From assembly GCA_049487715.1 (NCBI GenBank), contig CP150557.1, positions 248,001-312,000 on the forward strand: a stretch of 64,000 nt of DNA. Reading direction: 5' to 3'. Both the position numbers and the translations under genes were made by a program. The DNA is from Pycnococcus provasolii (taxonomy: Eukaryota; Chlorophyta; Pseudoscourfieldiophyceae; Pseudoscourfieldiales). The notes under the pieces were generated by a model that worked only from the letters and a program-made list of their open reading frames with translations, did not search any database and was not told the origin of the DNA. Of the stretch, positions 1 through 10,100 are shown in pieces (positions within the stretch are counted from its first letter, which is position 1; every line of letters begins with the position of its first letter).

Positions 1-2142
1 GACACGAATATTGACTTTGGCGTTCCGGAGGATGCCGACGCGTCGGACTGCATTCATCGCGCGAAGAAGGATCTGACGGTTGAGAGCAACAAGCTCTTCT
101 GGGAGCGATGCATGGACGTTTGGAGTCGGCAGGCTGATGCGCTGCGCACCAAGGGCGCCACGGCCACGGCGGACGCAATCTCGCGCAAGAACGCGCTCGA
201 CAGATGCGAGACGCATGTGAAGCACCGATGCCAGACTGCCGAGGCTGAACTTGAGGCGGTGACTGATTCTGTGAGAGGTCACCGTGTCGAAAATGAAGCG
301 CTCGAGCGCGCTGCAAAGGATGCGGATGCGGCATTGTTCCGTATGACCAATTTACAGCTTCGTGCGGCGATGAAGCGACGCGACACATGCATTGTGGAAC
401 GATTCTTCTGGGATGGTGTCGAGGAAACTGATCCAGTGATGCCGTACCTCGCCGCGCCGCCACGCCGTGCCGACGGAAAATCCGGTATGATCTCTAGCAT
501 TGAGGCCAGCGACCTCGCCGAAGATGGCGGCAAGGCGTCGGCAACCGATACGGATGGAGTGGCTAATAAACTCAGCGCCTTCTCGTTAGGATCGTGTCCG
601 ACGCATGCGTCGGCGAAGCACGGCCATCCAAAGTTGCCAGAGGACTGGACATTGAAAAACGACTTAAAGTGTGTTGGCCCGTTCGATCCGCTTGGCACGC
701 GACCAAAGCCGTGGGGCATGCTTGCATCGCGCGAGCTTAGGCCACACGCGACGTGGCTGTCACTTTGCATGGAGAATGCAACGAATGCCGCCGCAGGAAA
801 TGCGCTAGCATTCCCACCTGGCGAGGTTGCCAATCCTCTTGGCCCATATCCTATTGATCTGCTGAAGCCTGAGCTTGTCTTTGGCGTCCTTGCCCTTCAT
901 CACGACGAAGCAATCGACGATCGACAGGTGAACAATGGCTTGCGCGAAACGTGGCTGAGTGGGCGCCTCAAGAAGGCGGATGGTGCCACCACATATGTTG
1001 ACGCAAGGCGTGCCTTCGGAGTTTACCTCGTACATCGTCGCCCCGCAGGCACAGACCATTTAAAAAGGCATGGAGCTGCTGGAAGGCGTTCGCTTCTGAA
1101 GAGTCGAAAGAGCAAAATTGCTGTTAGCGGCGAAGCGACAGGAGTAGCGGCTAAGGCGACAGACGAGGATGGTGCACAATCTGACAAGCTTCTTAACGCG
1201 TTGGTAAATGAGGAGGTACTCCCAGAGGTGCGACCATTCACGGAGAAACGAGGTGGCGAGCTTGACCGCATTGCACAGGGTCCCGCAAAGAGTGCCAGCC
1301 TTGCACTCGCCTCAGTCACATATTTAAGGTACCGCCTCGACAGTCTAGGATGCCCTAAGTGGGTTTCGCTCATCGAAACGACGACGCACACGCAAGTCAA
1401 GGCAGTGGCTCAGTTCTTATCTTTCCTAGACCCTGACCAGCCTATTATAGCTGGGCGGACAAGGCGCGTGGCCATCCCTAAGCCCGGCGATCCTCATATG
1501 TCTGTTGCATCACGGGCGGTGAATACTGAGGAGACGGGCGACCCATACGATCCGCCGGGATATCAGCGTGTTATCTCGACGGCAACTGGAGTCTATCTCT
1601 CTAATGAGGCGATGCGGCGGATGACGACAGCCATTGAATCCGGACTTTGCTCTGATGGCTGGCCATCAGCAGCTGAGGCACTGTCGTCTTGTGCACGTGT
1701 TGCTGAGGTTGATTTTGTCGAGCTACCGGGCATGTATGATCTCGGCCCGCACGACGTCTTCAATGCAACTCGGCTCGAGCAGCTTGGCCCGCTCTTCTTC
1801 GCCGGCGGATCGCAGAGGGAAAAGGCACTTCACAAGTGGTCTGCATCCCAAACGATAGGCGTCGACGCCAATAAGCTAGGCGAGTTTGGTGAGCTTGCGG
1901 AGGTGTATGAGCCAACAGCCTTCGCAGGCATTGGATGGGATGCCATGCGCCGATGGTACAATCTTACATTCTGCCACGATGTGATGGGATCTCTACGTGG
2001 TGGTGAGGTCGCAGAGGAGCTCGATGCGCTCATACGACACTCCCCTCCACCGCCGCAGCCGCCTGGAGTAGACGAGGCGCCTTGGCACAAGGTTACGATC
2101 CCGGATGACGTGGAATCAGGTGATCTTGAACCCCCTCAGTAA
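1..2142 (+). CDS. Unknown protein, 5' end outside window
   Basis: The frame is open from base 1, so the gene starts upstream; the first internal ATG at 112 is unlikely to be the true start. About 713 residues are visible. The first 120 or so are Glu/Ala/Arg-rich with a heptad-like pattern and could form a coiled coil. The middle holds short hydrophobic segments (around 820-1060) and the C-terminus ends in a proline run and an acidic tail. I recognise no catalytic motif, membrane segment or signal peptide. It ends tail-to-tail with the prolyl oligopeptidase gene, about 290 bp away. Coding is supported by its length and its even codon use in one frame. Function unknown. Confidence 0.75.
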   Translation, partial: DTNIDFGVPEDADASDCIHRAKKDLTVESNKLFWERCMDVWSRQADALRTKGATATADAISRKNALDRCETHVKHRCQTAEAELEAVTDSVRGHRVENEALERAAKDADAALFRMTNLQLRAAMKRRDTCIVERFFWDGVEETDPVMPYLAAPPRRADGKSGMISSIEASDLAEDGGKASATDTDGVANKLSAFSLGSCPTHASAKHGHPKLPEDWTLKNDLKCVGPFDPLGTRPKPWGMLASRELRPHATWLSLCMENATNAAAGNALAFPPGEVANPLGPYPIDLLKPELVFGVLALHHDEAIDDRQVNNGLRETWLSGRLKKADGATTYVDARRAFGVYLVHRRPAGTDHLKRHGAAGRRSLLKSRKSKIAVSGEATGVAAKATDEDGAQSDKLLNALVNEEVLPEVRPFTEKRGGELDRIAQGPAKSASLALASVTYLRYRLDSLGCPKWVSLIETTTHTQVKAVAQFLSFLDPDQPIIAGRTRRVAIPKPGDPHMSVASRAVNTEETGDPYDPPGYQRVISTATGVYLSNEAMRRMTTAIESGLCSDGWPSAAEALSSCARVAEVDFVELPGMYDLGPHDVFNATRLEQLGPLFFAGGSQREKALHKWSASQTIGVDANKLGEFGELAEVYEPTAFAGIGWDAMRRWYNLTFCHDVMGSLRGGEVAEELDALIRHSPPPPQPPGVDEAPWHKVTIPDDVESGDLEPPQ

Positions 2143-2435
2143 AGATATTCATACATTTACAAAGTACTACGGTAGCGATCAAATACCGTTTGTCCGGTCC
2201 GGAGCGATACAGGAAAATACATCCCAGGTGACAGGGGAAATCCCGGGAACCGAAAAAGATATAGTTGGTAGTTCTGCTGCGTGATGATGGGCGTCATGGG
2301 CGTGATGATCATACTATAGGAGTATATTAGTACTACGGTATGGATACTTTATTACTTTTGTATGTATGTTCTCTACATCCTCGCTCGCTCTGTTTTGGAC
2401 GAACCCACCCGATCGTGGTTAGCAGGATCTTACCT

Positions 2436-4922
2436 TTAGAGCTTCGCCGCCTTGTCATCATCGCTATCAGATGCAGACAGCATCTTCCACAGGAAGCTGT
2501 ACTCGAGCGTTTTCATAAAGCTCCTCTGCTCGTTGTTCGCCGCACCGCCGTGGCCACCTTCGATATTCTCGTAGTAGAACGTCTTGTCGCTGCCAAGGTC
2601 GAGGAGCTTCGCCACCATCTTACGCGCATGCGCAGGGTGAACACGGTCGTCGCGCGTCGACGTCGTGAACAGAGTGGGCGGCAACGACGACACGTCGGCG
2701 CAGCACTGCCTCCAGCCCAACTGGTGGTACGGCGAGTACCTCTCAAGCCAGCTCTCCCAATCTTCGTCGGGATTCCCGTACTCAGCCATCCACGACGCAC
2801 CAGCAAGCAGCTTGTGGAAGCGTCGCATGTCAAGCAGCGGAACCTGGCACACCGCCGCATCGAAGCATTCCGGGAAGTGCGTGAGCATGTTGCCCACCAT
2901 CAAACCACCGTTGCTACCACCCTGGATGCCAACGCCTCCGCGACGTGCAAGCTTTTGCACGACGACGTCGTTGCACACAGCCTTCATGTCCTCGTAAGCC
3001 TTGATGCGCTTACCCTTCAGCGCAGCCTGATGCCACGTTGGTCCAAATTCACCACCTCCTCGGATGCACGCCTCGACGAATGTGCCTCCGCGACGAAGCC
3101 ATCCGATGCCAATGCTTGCGCTGTAGCCAGCCTGCATGGGGATCTCAAACCCTCCGTAGCCGTAGACGAGGCAAGGTGGCTGGTCGGCGGCATCTCCTCC
3201 TCCCGCAGCCGCAGCACGCTCGAGTGTCTCCCGCTTGCCAATTAAAAAATATGGAATGACCGTGCCATCAGCCGACTTGCACGAACGCTGCGTAGCGACA
3301 AGGTCTTCCGTTTCGAAAAATGATGGCAGCGAGTAAAGCGGCCCGCGAGCTGGCAGCGACAGCGTCAGGTCGTCGCCGCCTTCTGCCGACGACGCATTCA
3401 ACACCAGATCGTCCACATCGCCATCTGAGACGTACAGCGTGCTCGGGCTCAGAAAGCCGCTACGCGTGATCCAGACTCTATCGTTCTCGTCGCTGTCCAC
3501 CGCACTCAGGCTGAAGGAGTCCGTGCCAAGTCCAGCCACCTTGCCAACCGTTTCCCATTTGCCCGACTTTAGCGTCCAAATCTGGCACCGCGACTTGACG
3601 TTATCCATGAATGACACAATCAGCCGGCTCTTCGTTGCACCGTAGCCATCAAGACTCCTCATTTCCGTTGGCTCGAATAGCACCGTCCACGCAACGTCCG
3701 CCTTGCCTTCTATGAGGCTTTCCAGTGGGCACGCAATGAGCGCGCCGGCGGGAAATGGCGACGACGCGCCTGGCGCATCCTCCCACGCGGTGCGAAGGCT
3801 GATGAGTGCCTGATCTGCGAACGTCGACACGGATGCGTCGTCTGGGATGGGCACCTTGATAAACGTTCCGTCGCTCGGCGATGCAGGGCTGGCTGCTGGC
3901 GGCCACTTGATATACGCCTCGCTGGTGTAGAACGTCATCGATCTGTGGTTGAATTCGTAGAATCGCGTCGACGTTCCATGGTTGTCGAAGTAGCAGTATC
4001 CGCTCACGGCGACGTCAGCCGCCTCACCTTCGAACACGAGCTTGGACTGCTGGATCGGCGTGTTTCGCTTCCAGATACGCACAGTTCTCGGGTATCCGCT
4101 GTCTGTCCAGGGCTGCTTCGTGTCTTCCGGAGCCCCGTCGCCCGTGGCGTCCGTTCCCACGATGAGCGTGTTCGCATCCACCCATCCGACGCGTGACTTG
4201 GAAGGCGGTACGTAAAACCCGCCGCTGACGAACGATTTCGTCTCCAGGTTGAATTCGCGCATCTCGGTAGCGTCCTTTCCTCCGTCGCTGAGCATGACCA
4301 TCGCCAGCTTCGCCTCACGTGGCTTGGGTCCGTCAGGTCCCTCGTCAAGCACTCGCGCACCCTTCCACACCCACGTCATTCCCTCGTCGGCGGAAAGTTT
4401 GTCAAGGTCAAGCACGATGTCCCACGCGACGTCGTCCGCGGACTTTGCATTGACGTAGCTTTCGTAAGGTGCACGTCGCCACAGTCCCTGTTTGTTGTTG
4501 GCGTCTTGCCAGAAGTTGTAAATGTACCCGCCTCTGAATACACCGTGCGGTATTTTTTCGCGGCTGTCCAAAGCGGCGAGCGTGGTTGCGTATTCGGGTT
4601 GAAGCGCGGGGTTTCCGATGCTTGTTAAGGCTGCGTCATTTTGCTCGCGCACCCAGTCGAGACACTTCTCACCTAAGACATCCTCGAGCCAGATGCGCGA
4701 ATCTAAAATAGAAGACTCGGCCAAAGGGCCAGGCATCGCGGATGACGATGATGACGCTGCATCAGACACTGAGCCTGACATGGATGATGACATATTCTTC
4801 TTATGATTAGAAGAAGCACACTTCCTAAAAGATGCAGCACCTGACCTAAAGCTGCTTCTGCACGACACACTTCTGTTCACGTTCACGGAGGCGAGAGAAA
4901 TCTTTTGACACACAGCGCGCAT
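2436..4922 (-). CDS. Prolyl oligopeptidase family serine peptidase (S9A)
   Basis: An 828-residue protein with the family's order: N-terminal beta-propeller region (about 70-540) followed by an alpha/beta hydrolase domain. The nucleophile Ser is in GGSNGG (S670), the acid is in STRDDRVHP (D758 or D759), and the base is in EGGHGG (H791), so the triad is complete. Family members cleave short peptides after proline; the substrate here is unknown. The first 43 residues are rich in Ser, Arg and Val and could be an organelle transit peptide, or translation could start at the Met near residue 44. The promoter is shared, within about 166 bp, with the divergent galactosyltransferase gene, and that gap carries a telomere-like tract. 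Confidence 0.93.
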   Translation of the reverse strand: MRAVCQKISLASVNVNRSVSCRSSFRSGAASFRKCASSNHKKNMSSSMSGSVSDAASSSSSAMPGPLAESSILDSRIWLEDVLGEKCLDWVREQNDAALTSIGNPALQPEYATTLAALDSREKIPHGVFRGGYIYNFWQDANNKQGLWRRAPYESYVNAKSADDVAWDIVLDLDKLSADEGMTWVWKGARVLDEGPDGPKPREAKLAMVMLSDGGKDATEMREFNLETKSFVSGGFYVPPSKSRVGWVDANTLIVGTDATGDGAPEDTKQPWTDSGYPRTVRIWKRNTPIQQSKLVFEGEAADVAVSGYCYFDNHGTSTRFYEFNHRSMTFYTSEAYIKWPPAASPASPSDGTFIKVPIPDDASVSTFADQALISLRTAWEDAPGASSPFPAGALIACPLESLIEGKADVAWTVLFEPTEMRSLDGYGATKSRLIVSFMDNVKSRCQIWTLKSGKWETVGKVAGLGTDSFSLSAVDSDENDRVWITRSGFLSPSTLYVSDGDVDDLVLNASSAEGGDDLTLSLPARGPLYSLPSFFETEDLVATQRSCKSADGTVIPYFLIGKRETLERAAAAGGGDAADQPPCLVYGYGGFEIPMQAGYSASIGIGWLRRGGTFVEACIRGGGEFGPTWHQAALKGKRIKAYEDMKAVCNDVVVQKLARRGGVGIQGGSNGGLMVGNMLTHFPECFDAAVCQVPLLDMRRFHKLLAGASWMAEYGNPDEDWESWLERYSPYHQLGWRQCCADVSSLPPTLFTTSTRDDRVHPAHARKMVAKLLDLGSDKTFYYENIEGGHGGAANNEQRSFMKTLEYSFLWKMLSASDSDDDKAAKL

Positions 4923-4966
4923 GCGAACGAAAAATGGCGAAGGGCTCCAGGTGTTACCCTAACGCA

Positions 4967-4984
4967 CCTAACCCTAACCCTAAC
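4967..4984 (+). repeat. Telomere-like (CCTAAC)n tract
   Basis: Three CCTAAC units, with a further isolated CCCTAAC just upstream at 4957. It lies in the divergent promoter gap between the prolyl oligopeptidase and galactosyltransferase genes. Confidence 0.9.
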
Positions 4985-5088
4985 GGATGGATCACGCCCT
5001 GGCTGCTCTACTATCGTATGTGTTTCTTTGTGTTTCTTGGTGGGTTCGTCCCTTCGTCTTGTCCATTCCCGCGCACGCATCATCAGCT

Positions 5089-6549
5089 ATGGCCGTCCAT
5101 GTCGTTCGCAGGGCCCCAGGCAACCTTGTGGGTCTTTCGCACGGGTATGGGTCGCACACGCAACGCGCCCTGCTTCTCCTCACGGTGCTTGTCGTGCTGT
5201 CGTTCTTCCTGCTCGCGTCGCGCCAGTCCGCCGAGTCATTCAGAAACATCGAACAGCGCGCGTACTCGCGGCTCAGCTCCCTAGCTGACGACATCCTTGA
5301 CGCCACCGACGAAAACCACCTCGCAGCAACCGCGCGAAGAAGAGCGGATCACCTTCACTCGCGTCTAGAAGGTGAACAGCACGCGCAGCGAGAGATTCCA
5401 TCAGCAGCGCAAGAAGTGCACGCCGTACCTGAAGGCGAGCACTTCCCCACGACGACCCAGGCTGAGAGCACGCAGAAGGTGGACTTGCTCGAGGAAAGGC
5501 TGGACGTGCTGGAGAAGCAGGTAGACCTTCTTGATAACACTGAGCCTGACGACGGAGGGGAAGCCGCGGCGGAGAGCACGCAGCAGGTGGACCTTCTTGA
5601 TAGTGCCGAGCCTGACGACGGAGAGGAGGCGCACACCAACAAAGTCGAGGCGGAGAGCACGCAGCAGCAGGCGGACATTCCTGATAGCGCCGACAGTGAC
5701 GACAGCGTCGTCCATACCAACAAAGACACGGAGGAGGAGAGTACGCAGGAGTCGTGGTATTTCGATAATTCCAATACCCCAGGTGGCATCGCTGAATCCT
5801 TTCCGCCGCCAGCACCGCCACCACCACCTGCTGTCGACACCGCCAAGAATATCGAGCTCGTCCGCTCACGCCGCTACCAGAGCTATGGAATCAGCGACAG
5901 CGCGTGGACGGACCTTGGTCACCAGACTGAGATTCTTGGTATCATAATCCCATTTCGCAATCGCCACCGTCACCTGAGAATCTTCCAGGAGCACATGCAT
6001 GCACACCTCGAGCGCCAGCGTATCCGATACAAGATCATCGTACTTGAGCAGATTGGCGTGCCGCGCCTTTTCAACCGAGGCTGGTGTCTCAACATGGGGT
6101 TCAAGGTTGCGCGCGAGAGCGTCGACTACGTGGTGCTGCACGACGTGGATATGCTCCCCGAGGAGTCGGTGGATTACTCGTACCCGCGTAAGAGCGCGAC
6201 AGGTGTGCGTCACCTCTCGTCAAACATCACGCAGTTCAGTTGGACTGGCGGCTTGCCCTACCACGGCTACTGCTCAGGCGTGATGATGCTCACCACGGCG
6301 GCGATGGAAAAAGTTGACGGCTACGCGAACATGTACTGGGGCTGGGGAGCGGAGGATGACGATTTCTGCCACCGCATCCATCACTACATTTTTGACACTG
6401 GTGGAGAGAAGATGATGCGCCATGCCGGCTCGGCGGACAACATCATGGCGTTGGGGCGTATTGTCTCGCGCTTGAATGGCGAGAGCTTCACTTTCGATAA
6501 GGTGAGTCGCGGCGTCTACGACCTGATCTATGGCCGTGTGCCCCCCTGA
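5089..6549 (+). CDS. Beta-1,4-galactosyltransferase-like (GT7), main part
   Basis: Type II membrane protein for the Golgi: short basic N-terminus, one hydrophobic segment (about residues 24-44), then an acidic stem of about 230 residues built from imperfect AEST/DLLD repeats and ended by a proline run, then the catalytic domain. Family signatures are all present: IIIPFRNR, FNRGWCLNMGF, the metal-binding DVD (352-354) and WGWGAEDDD (417-425). GT7 enzymes transfer galactose or related sugars from UDP-sugar to glycoprotein or proteoglycan acceptors; the exact acceptor is not predictable. I chose the ATG at 5089 over the open frame from 4987 because it puts the membrane segment near the N-terminus. 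The frame stops at 6549 inside the family's C-terminal region, which continues in another frame (next entry). Confidence 0.88.
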   Translation: MAVHVVRRAPGNLVGLSHGYGSHTQRALLLLTVLVVLSFFLLASRQSAESFRNIEQRAYSRLSSLADDILDATDENHLAATARRRADHLHSRLEGEQHAQREIPSAAQEVHAVPEGEHFPTTTQAESTQKVDLLEERLDVLEKQVDLLDNTEPDDGGEAAAESTQQVDLLDSAEPDDGEEAHTNKVEAESTQQQADIPDSADSDDSVVHTNKDTEEESTQESWYFDNSNTPGGIAESFPPPAPPPPPAVDTAKNIELVRSRRYQSYGISDSAWTDLGHQTEILGIIIPFRNRHRHLRIFQEHMHAHLERQRIRYKIIVLEQIGVPRLFNRGWCLNMGFKVARESVDYVVLHDVDMLPEESVDYSYPRKSATGVRHLSSNITQFSWTGGLPYHGYCSGVMMLTTAAMEKVDGYANMYWGWGAEDDDFCHRIHHYIFDTGGEKMMRHAGSADNIMALGRIVSRLNGESFTFDKVSRGVYDLIYGRVPP

Positions 6550-7078
6550 AGAAGGCATTTTCAACAGTATCCCGGATCCTAAGAAAGACGAAGATGGAAA
6601 ATCAAAGCGAGATCGCGCGAATGAATTTTACGGGAAAAACTTGAAGCGGTTGAATAATGCTCTTGGTATCGACCCACGCGGAAAAGACGGTCTCCAGCAA
6701 TGCGGCGACCCCTTCATGCTGCTACAGAAGGTGGAGGATGTTGAGCACGCCTCCATCTACTCCGTCGAGGTACCACCTGAGTTGCTTGACATGACGCTCA
6801 GAGAAGCGGACCGCCATCGCAGGCACGGGGGTGGTGGCATTGTGCCAGGATTTACGGCGGAATTCTTGGAGCAGCTTCGCTTTGCTTCGGAAGAGCACAA
6901 GGCGGCGGTGCGTGTTAAGGTTGAGGCTGCTCGCCAGCGCGTTTTGGAGATCAAATCGCGTGTGAAGAACATGCGCGCGTCGATTCGCGAGCGGCTTGCG
7001 CATATGAAAGGCCTACGACGTCTGAGCGCACTATTTGACGATTCTATCCTGCGGTTGTTGCTGCGTCGGCGCCTGTAA
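6545..7078 (+). CDS. C-terminal continuation of the GT7 gene in a shifted frame
   Basis: Immediately past the stop at 6547-6549 a frame offset by one base runs on for about 175 codons and reads naturally as the end of the same protein: PEEGIFNSIPDPKK, a basic linker, a Cys-containing segment, then an alpha-helical, Arg-rich tail. The switch falls on a run of six C (about 6540-6545). One C fewer would join the frames. A GTGAGT at 6502 looks like a splice donor, but the available AG acceptors leave the wrong phase. It is therefore either an indel (sequencing error or a real allele), a weak alternative donor, or programmed shifting. Two TGTAA motifs at 7087-7091 and 7100-7104 fit poly(A) addition after this longer frame. 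Confidence 0.65.
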   Translation, partial: PEEGIFNSIPDPKKDEDGKSKRDRANEFYGKNLKRLNNALGIDPRGKDGLQQCGDPFMLLQKVEDVEHASIYSVEVPPELLDMTLREADRHRRHGGGGIVPGFTAEFLEQLRFASEEHKAAVRVKVEAARQRVLEIKSRVKNMRASIRERLAHMKGLRRLSALFDDSILRLLLRRRL

Positions 7079-7166
7079 ACGCATACTGTAATTATGATAT
7101 GTAATAAATAATCTCCGCTCGTGGTGTCGAGTATAGTAATTCTTATTATTTACAACAACAACAAAT

Positions 7167-10100
7167 TTACATCTTTTGAAGTTTTACTAATGTTGCCGAG
7201 TCTGCCTTGCGTCCGCTTTGAAAGTAGTGACTGATCGAGTCTGTTGTGCCTGGATACGAGGAAACGAGATCGCGATTCACTGCATCACCTTGCATGAGGG
7301 ACATAAGGGCCGCCGCCGCTTTTCGACCCACCTCCATGCGAAGAGCGCCGCGCTCGCTGCCCAAGCCGCGATTTGCAAGCTCACATAGCACAGGTACGGC
7401 TCCGCAATGGCGCAACTCCGACTTGCCACCAACTGCGCCGAAAGCCAGATTGCGGAGTATTCCAAGGATCTCAATAAGCGCGGCACCAATCATGGTTTCA
7501 CCCGGTGCACTGCATGTGCCTAGTTCATACTTAGAGGACTTTTCCGAATTCTTCTCGACGAAAGCAACTGCAATCTTCACAAGGTCGCTCTCAAAGCTGT
7601 CTGACCGTTCGAGGCAGCCACTCATCAATACAAGACAAGCGACGCACCCCATCAGTTCGTCAGCAGCTCCGGCGTCGAGAGCAGCGGAGCGATTCGCCGC
7701 GTTGGCGCATACTAAATTACGTAGCGTTTCCGTTGCACTTCGCAGATCCGGAGTTCCAGTCCCCAATCGCGACGGAGGCGCTCGTTGCCACACGCGCTTC
7801 GTAGCGTCGCAAACAGCCTCTAAAAGTCGACGCACAGCAACACTGTCGTCAGACTCTTTGCGAGCTGCACGCATTGGCGGAAGACCACTTCTTGAAGAAT
7901 TGGCATACCGTGTCTTACTCGGCTGGTCGCCCCTTTCGACATCTCGATCTTCGGTCTCTTGCAACCAAGACAACAGCATTGACGCCAAATCTTGCCGGTT
8001 TCTTGCCTGGCCCCCAAAGGAGCGAAGGGCTGTAAGCGCAGCCACGTTTCCATGCATGGCAGCTGCATCCGTTGGAGAGTCCCCCGCAATGGAGTCAGGA
8101 GCATTCCAGAGGCAGGTTGCGTCGTCAATCTTGCCAATGACCAACGCAATTTGCTCAGCTCTATTGGTTAAGTCAATTCCTAAGCAGCTTAACCAATGAC
8201 ATTCCTCTGCAATATGTGCGTCATCACGTGCGTCTAACTCAATCCCTTCACCTTTCACGGACGCATTCGCAAGCATCAAGCACGAGACACCGGCAATTCC
8301 GTCAACGCACATTGCCGCATAGTGTATCGGTGTTCTTCCAGCGGCATCGCACCGCGAGAGAAGTTCTGCGCATCCCTCAGCTGTGCCAATATGACAAAGA
8401 AGCTCGCGCACAACTGCAGAATGTCCTCTTGCAAATGCAACATGAGCGCTCTCAGAGCCAATTGCAAGTGGCGACGCACCCACGTGGACGAGCATACGCA
8501 CGACACGTTCGGCATTAGGATGGCCGCTTGCACACGCAGCAAGTAGCGCATCATTCGCAGCATGCTCCCCTGAACCCGCACCTGCGCCTATCAAGGATGC
8601 CACGAGGCGTGGATAGCCTCTTGCGCACGCCCATGTAAGAGCACGATCAAGATCATCAGATGCTTTCGATGATGGTGGGGATGCCATCGTTCCTGTTTCA
8701 ATTTGCTTGCCAAGTGTACTGCGCACGTAAGCGACAAATTCATCAAAATCTGGTCGACGAAGAAGCTCGTGTGGTGCGAGTACACCAAGCGCGTCGCCGA
8801 AGGCACATGCTGGTCCCGCTTGGATCGGTGCTGCTGCAGTAGCACGATCTCCAGCTACACCAATGCCTTCCGCGATGTAGTGAGTTGCCGATGCAGTCAC
8901 AGATACGTCTAATCGCACGTCTTCGCTTGCGTCTAGGCGCTGTACAAGCATCTGGGAGCAGCGCAGCGCGTGCAGGCTAGTTCCACCGAGGTGGATGAAA
9001 TTTGGTCGTGCCGTAATGTCATCGGGCGCCCCGACAAATCCGCTACCTCCCCCACGATTGCTTCCGGGAAGAGCCGCGAGTCCAAGCGAATCGGCCCACG
9101 TTTGTGCAATTGTTTCCTCGAGGGTATCTGTTGGCAAGAACGCAACTTCCGATGCTGTGGTATATGATGATCTATCACGCATACTTCCCATGTGACGTTC
9201 GCGAAGCACATTGCGGTCAAGCTTCCCCGATTCTGTGTACGGCACATGTGGAGATGCTTTGCCGCCCATGGGAAGCCATACGCTTGGAATGTGCGCGATG
9301 GGAAGGACTTTCGCGAGCCTCGCTCTCATTGCTGTAAACGCTCTAGATCGATAGGCCCACGCATTCTTTATTTCAAGTTCTTCGTCATCGTTCCCTGAGT
9401 GAGGATCCATTATTTCAACAAGTGCAACGTGTGCCGATAGACTGCCATCGTATTCTGGCAGACACGTACATACAGCTGCACTGACGATCGGTAGCGCTCG
9501 CAGTGCCGACTCAACGTCTCCCAGGTGAACACGATTGCCGCCATGTACTTTGACCAAATCGTCCGTTCTGCCATTCAGATGCAGCTTTAGTTTGCAGTTT
9601 TCCCCCTCGATGGAACTCACCATACGTCCGAGATCCCCTGTGTCAAACAGTGGGCCGTGCCGTGGATGCGTGCCAAGGTAGCCCATTGAGCCCGCCGGCT
9701 TCCTCGATGGCGGACGCATCACGAAAAGTGGCTCTTCATGTGTGGCATATCCGCAGCCCAGAAGCCCTCCGCCACCCACGACGATGCGCCCACGTTCGCC
9801 CGGCTGGCAGATATGCAGGTCGAGGTCGTCCTCACCATCCTCATCTTCTGCGACGACAAGAATCGTCGCGCAACTGTACTGCCGCCCAACGCATCGTCCA
9901 GCGTCGCCGTCGACAATGTCGTCGAAGCATTGAACGACAGTACCCTCGGTGCACCCGTAGATGTTGCGTAGGACTGGGTGAAGTGCGTGCGAGTTTCCCG
10001 GCCTGGAGCGAAAGATGCCATGCCACTGGGCGGCAACACGTGGCGGCAAAGGCTCGCCACCAAGGTTGATGCATCGCATTGTGGGAACTTCGTGCGGCGC

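Noticed and set aside
1-2142. Faint resemblance of the first protein to SMC-hinge proteins (DMS3/SMCHD1 type)
   Set aside because: Only a short hydrophobic stretch near residues 285-340 fits, with no conserved residues that I could defend.
2340-3245. 301-codon open frame antisense to the prolyl oligopeptidase
   Set aside because: It overlaps the catalytic domain of a clear gene, and its translation has no domain pattern; it is a by-product of GC-rich codon use.
6502-6551. A 50-bp intron from GTGAGT to CTGAAG in the galactosyltransferase gene
   Set aside because: The donor is good, but splicing leaves the downstream frame out of phase; a homopolymer indel explains the break better.
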